Origin: Armatimonadota bacterium
GTDB lineage: Bacteria > Armatimonadota > SYMT01
Length of the DNA: 6,750 bases
Direction: 5' to 3'
Assembly: GCA_020696885.1 (NCBI GenBank)
Contig: JAJFMS010000256.1
Coordinates: 1-6,750, forward strand
Shown: piece by piece, positions 6,725 to 6,750 of the stretch
Position numbering within the stretch: position 1 is the first letter of the stretch
How the letters are laid out: every line of letters begins with the position of its first letter
Position numbers and translations under genes: made by a program
Notes under the pieces: generated by a model
The model's input: the letters and a program-made list of their open reading frames with translations, nothing else
What the model was told of the DNA's origin: nothing
Databases searched by the model: none

Positions 6725-6750
6725 GTTTCAGAGGGTCCGCTGTCCTGCTC

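Larger units (their letters stand above)
6596..6750. other. Upstream non-coding region of the operon (155 bp)
   Basis: This is the leader region of the MoxR gene and reaches the window edge. It contains the purine-rich ribosome sites next to 6595 and a repeat cluster at 6680-6724. No convincing -35/-10 promoter pair can be read on the minus strand, and no gene is supported on the plus strand. The operon promoter may lie here or just beyond the edge. Confidence 0.6.

Overview
The window is GC-rich (roughly 70% by eye). It is filled almost entirely by one minus-strand operon of four genes, read from right (about 6595) to left (54). The strong G/C bias at third codon positions produces long open frames on the plus strand; I treat all of these as shadows. 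The organism is not certain. The intergenic DNA carries degenerate tandem motifs (GCAGAGGAC-like, GGATAC-like, GGTGTTC-like, CGCACTG-like) of a kind I associate with Gemmatimonadota such as Longimicrobium, and also with some Planctomycetota and deltaproteobacterial lineages. That is a weak inference from memory.

Operon order in the direction of transcription: (1) a RavA-like MoxR-family AAA+ ATPase (6595-5555); (2) a 152-residue small protein resembling the bpX5 family (5551-5093); (3) a 608-residue protein with an N-terminal, probably degenerate vWA-like domain followed by a predicted beta-propeller (4903-3077); (4) a 1008-residue protein with a bpX6-like N-terminal domain, hydrophobic segments, a Gly/Ala/Ser-rich linker, a helical-repeat middle and a C-terminal beta-propeller (3080-54). 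Genes 1 and 2 are 3 bp apart. Genes 3 and 4 overlap by 4 bp (ATGA). Genes 2 and 3 are separated by an unusual 189-bp gap with short repeats and a small hairpin.

This gene set matches what has been described computationally as a MoxR-vWA-beta-propeller ternary system, a predicted NTP-dependent bacterial conflict or chaperone-like system. To my knowledge it is experimentally almost unstudied. The likely logic, by analogy with RavA-ViaA, is that the AAA+ ring remodels a target recruited through the vWA-like protein, with the propellers and bpX domains acting as sensor or scaffold modules. No recognisable nuclease, protease or toxin domain is visible in the window, so any effector is either outside it or hidden in unassigned regions. 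The left 53 bases and the right 155 bases are non-coding and contain related short repeats.
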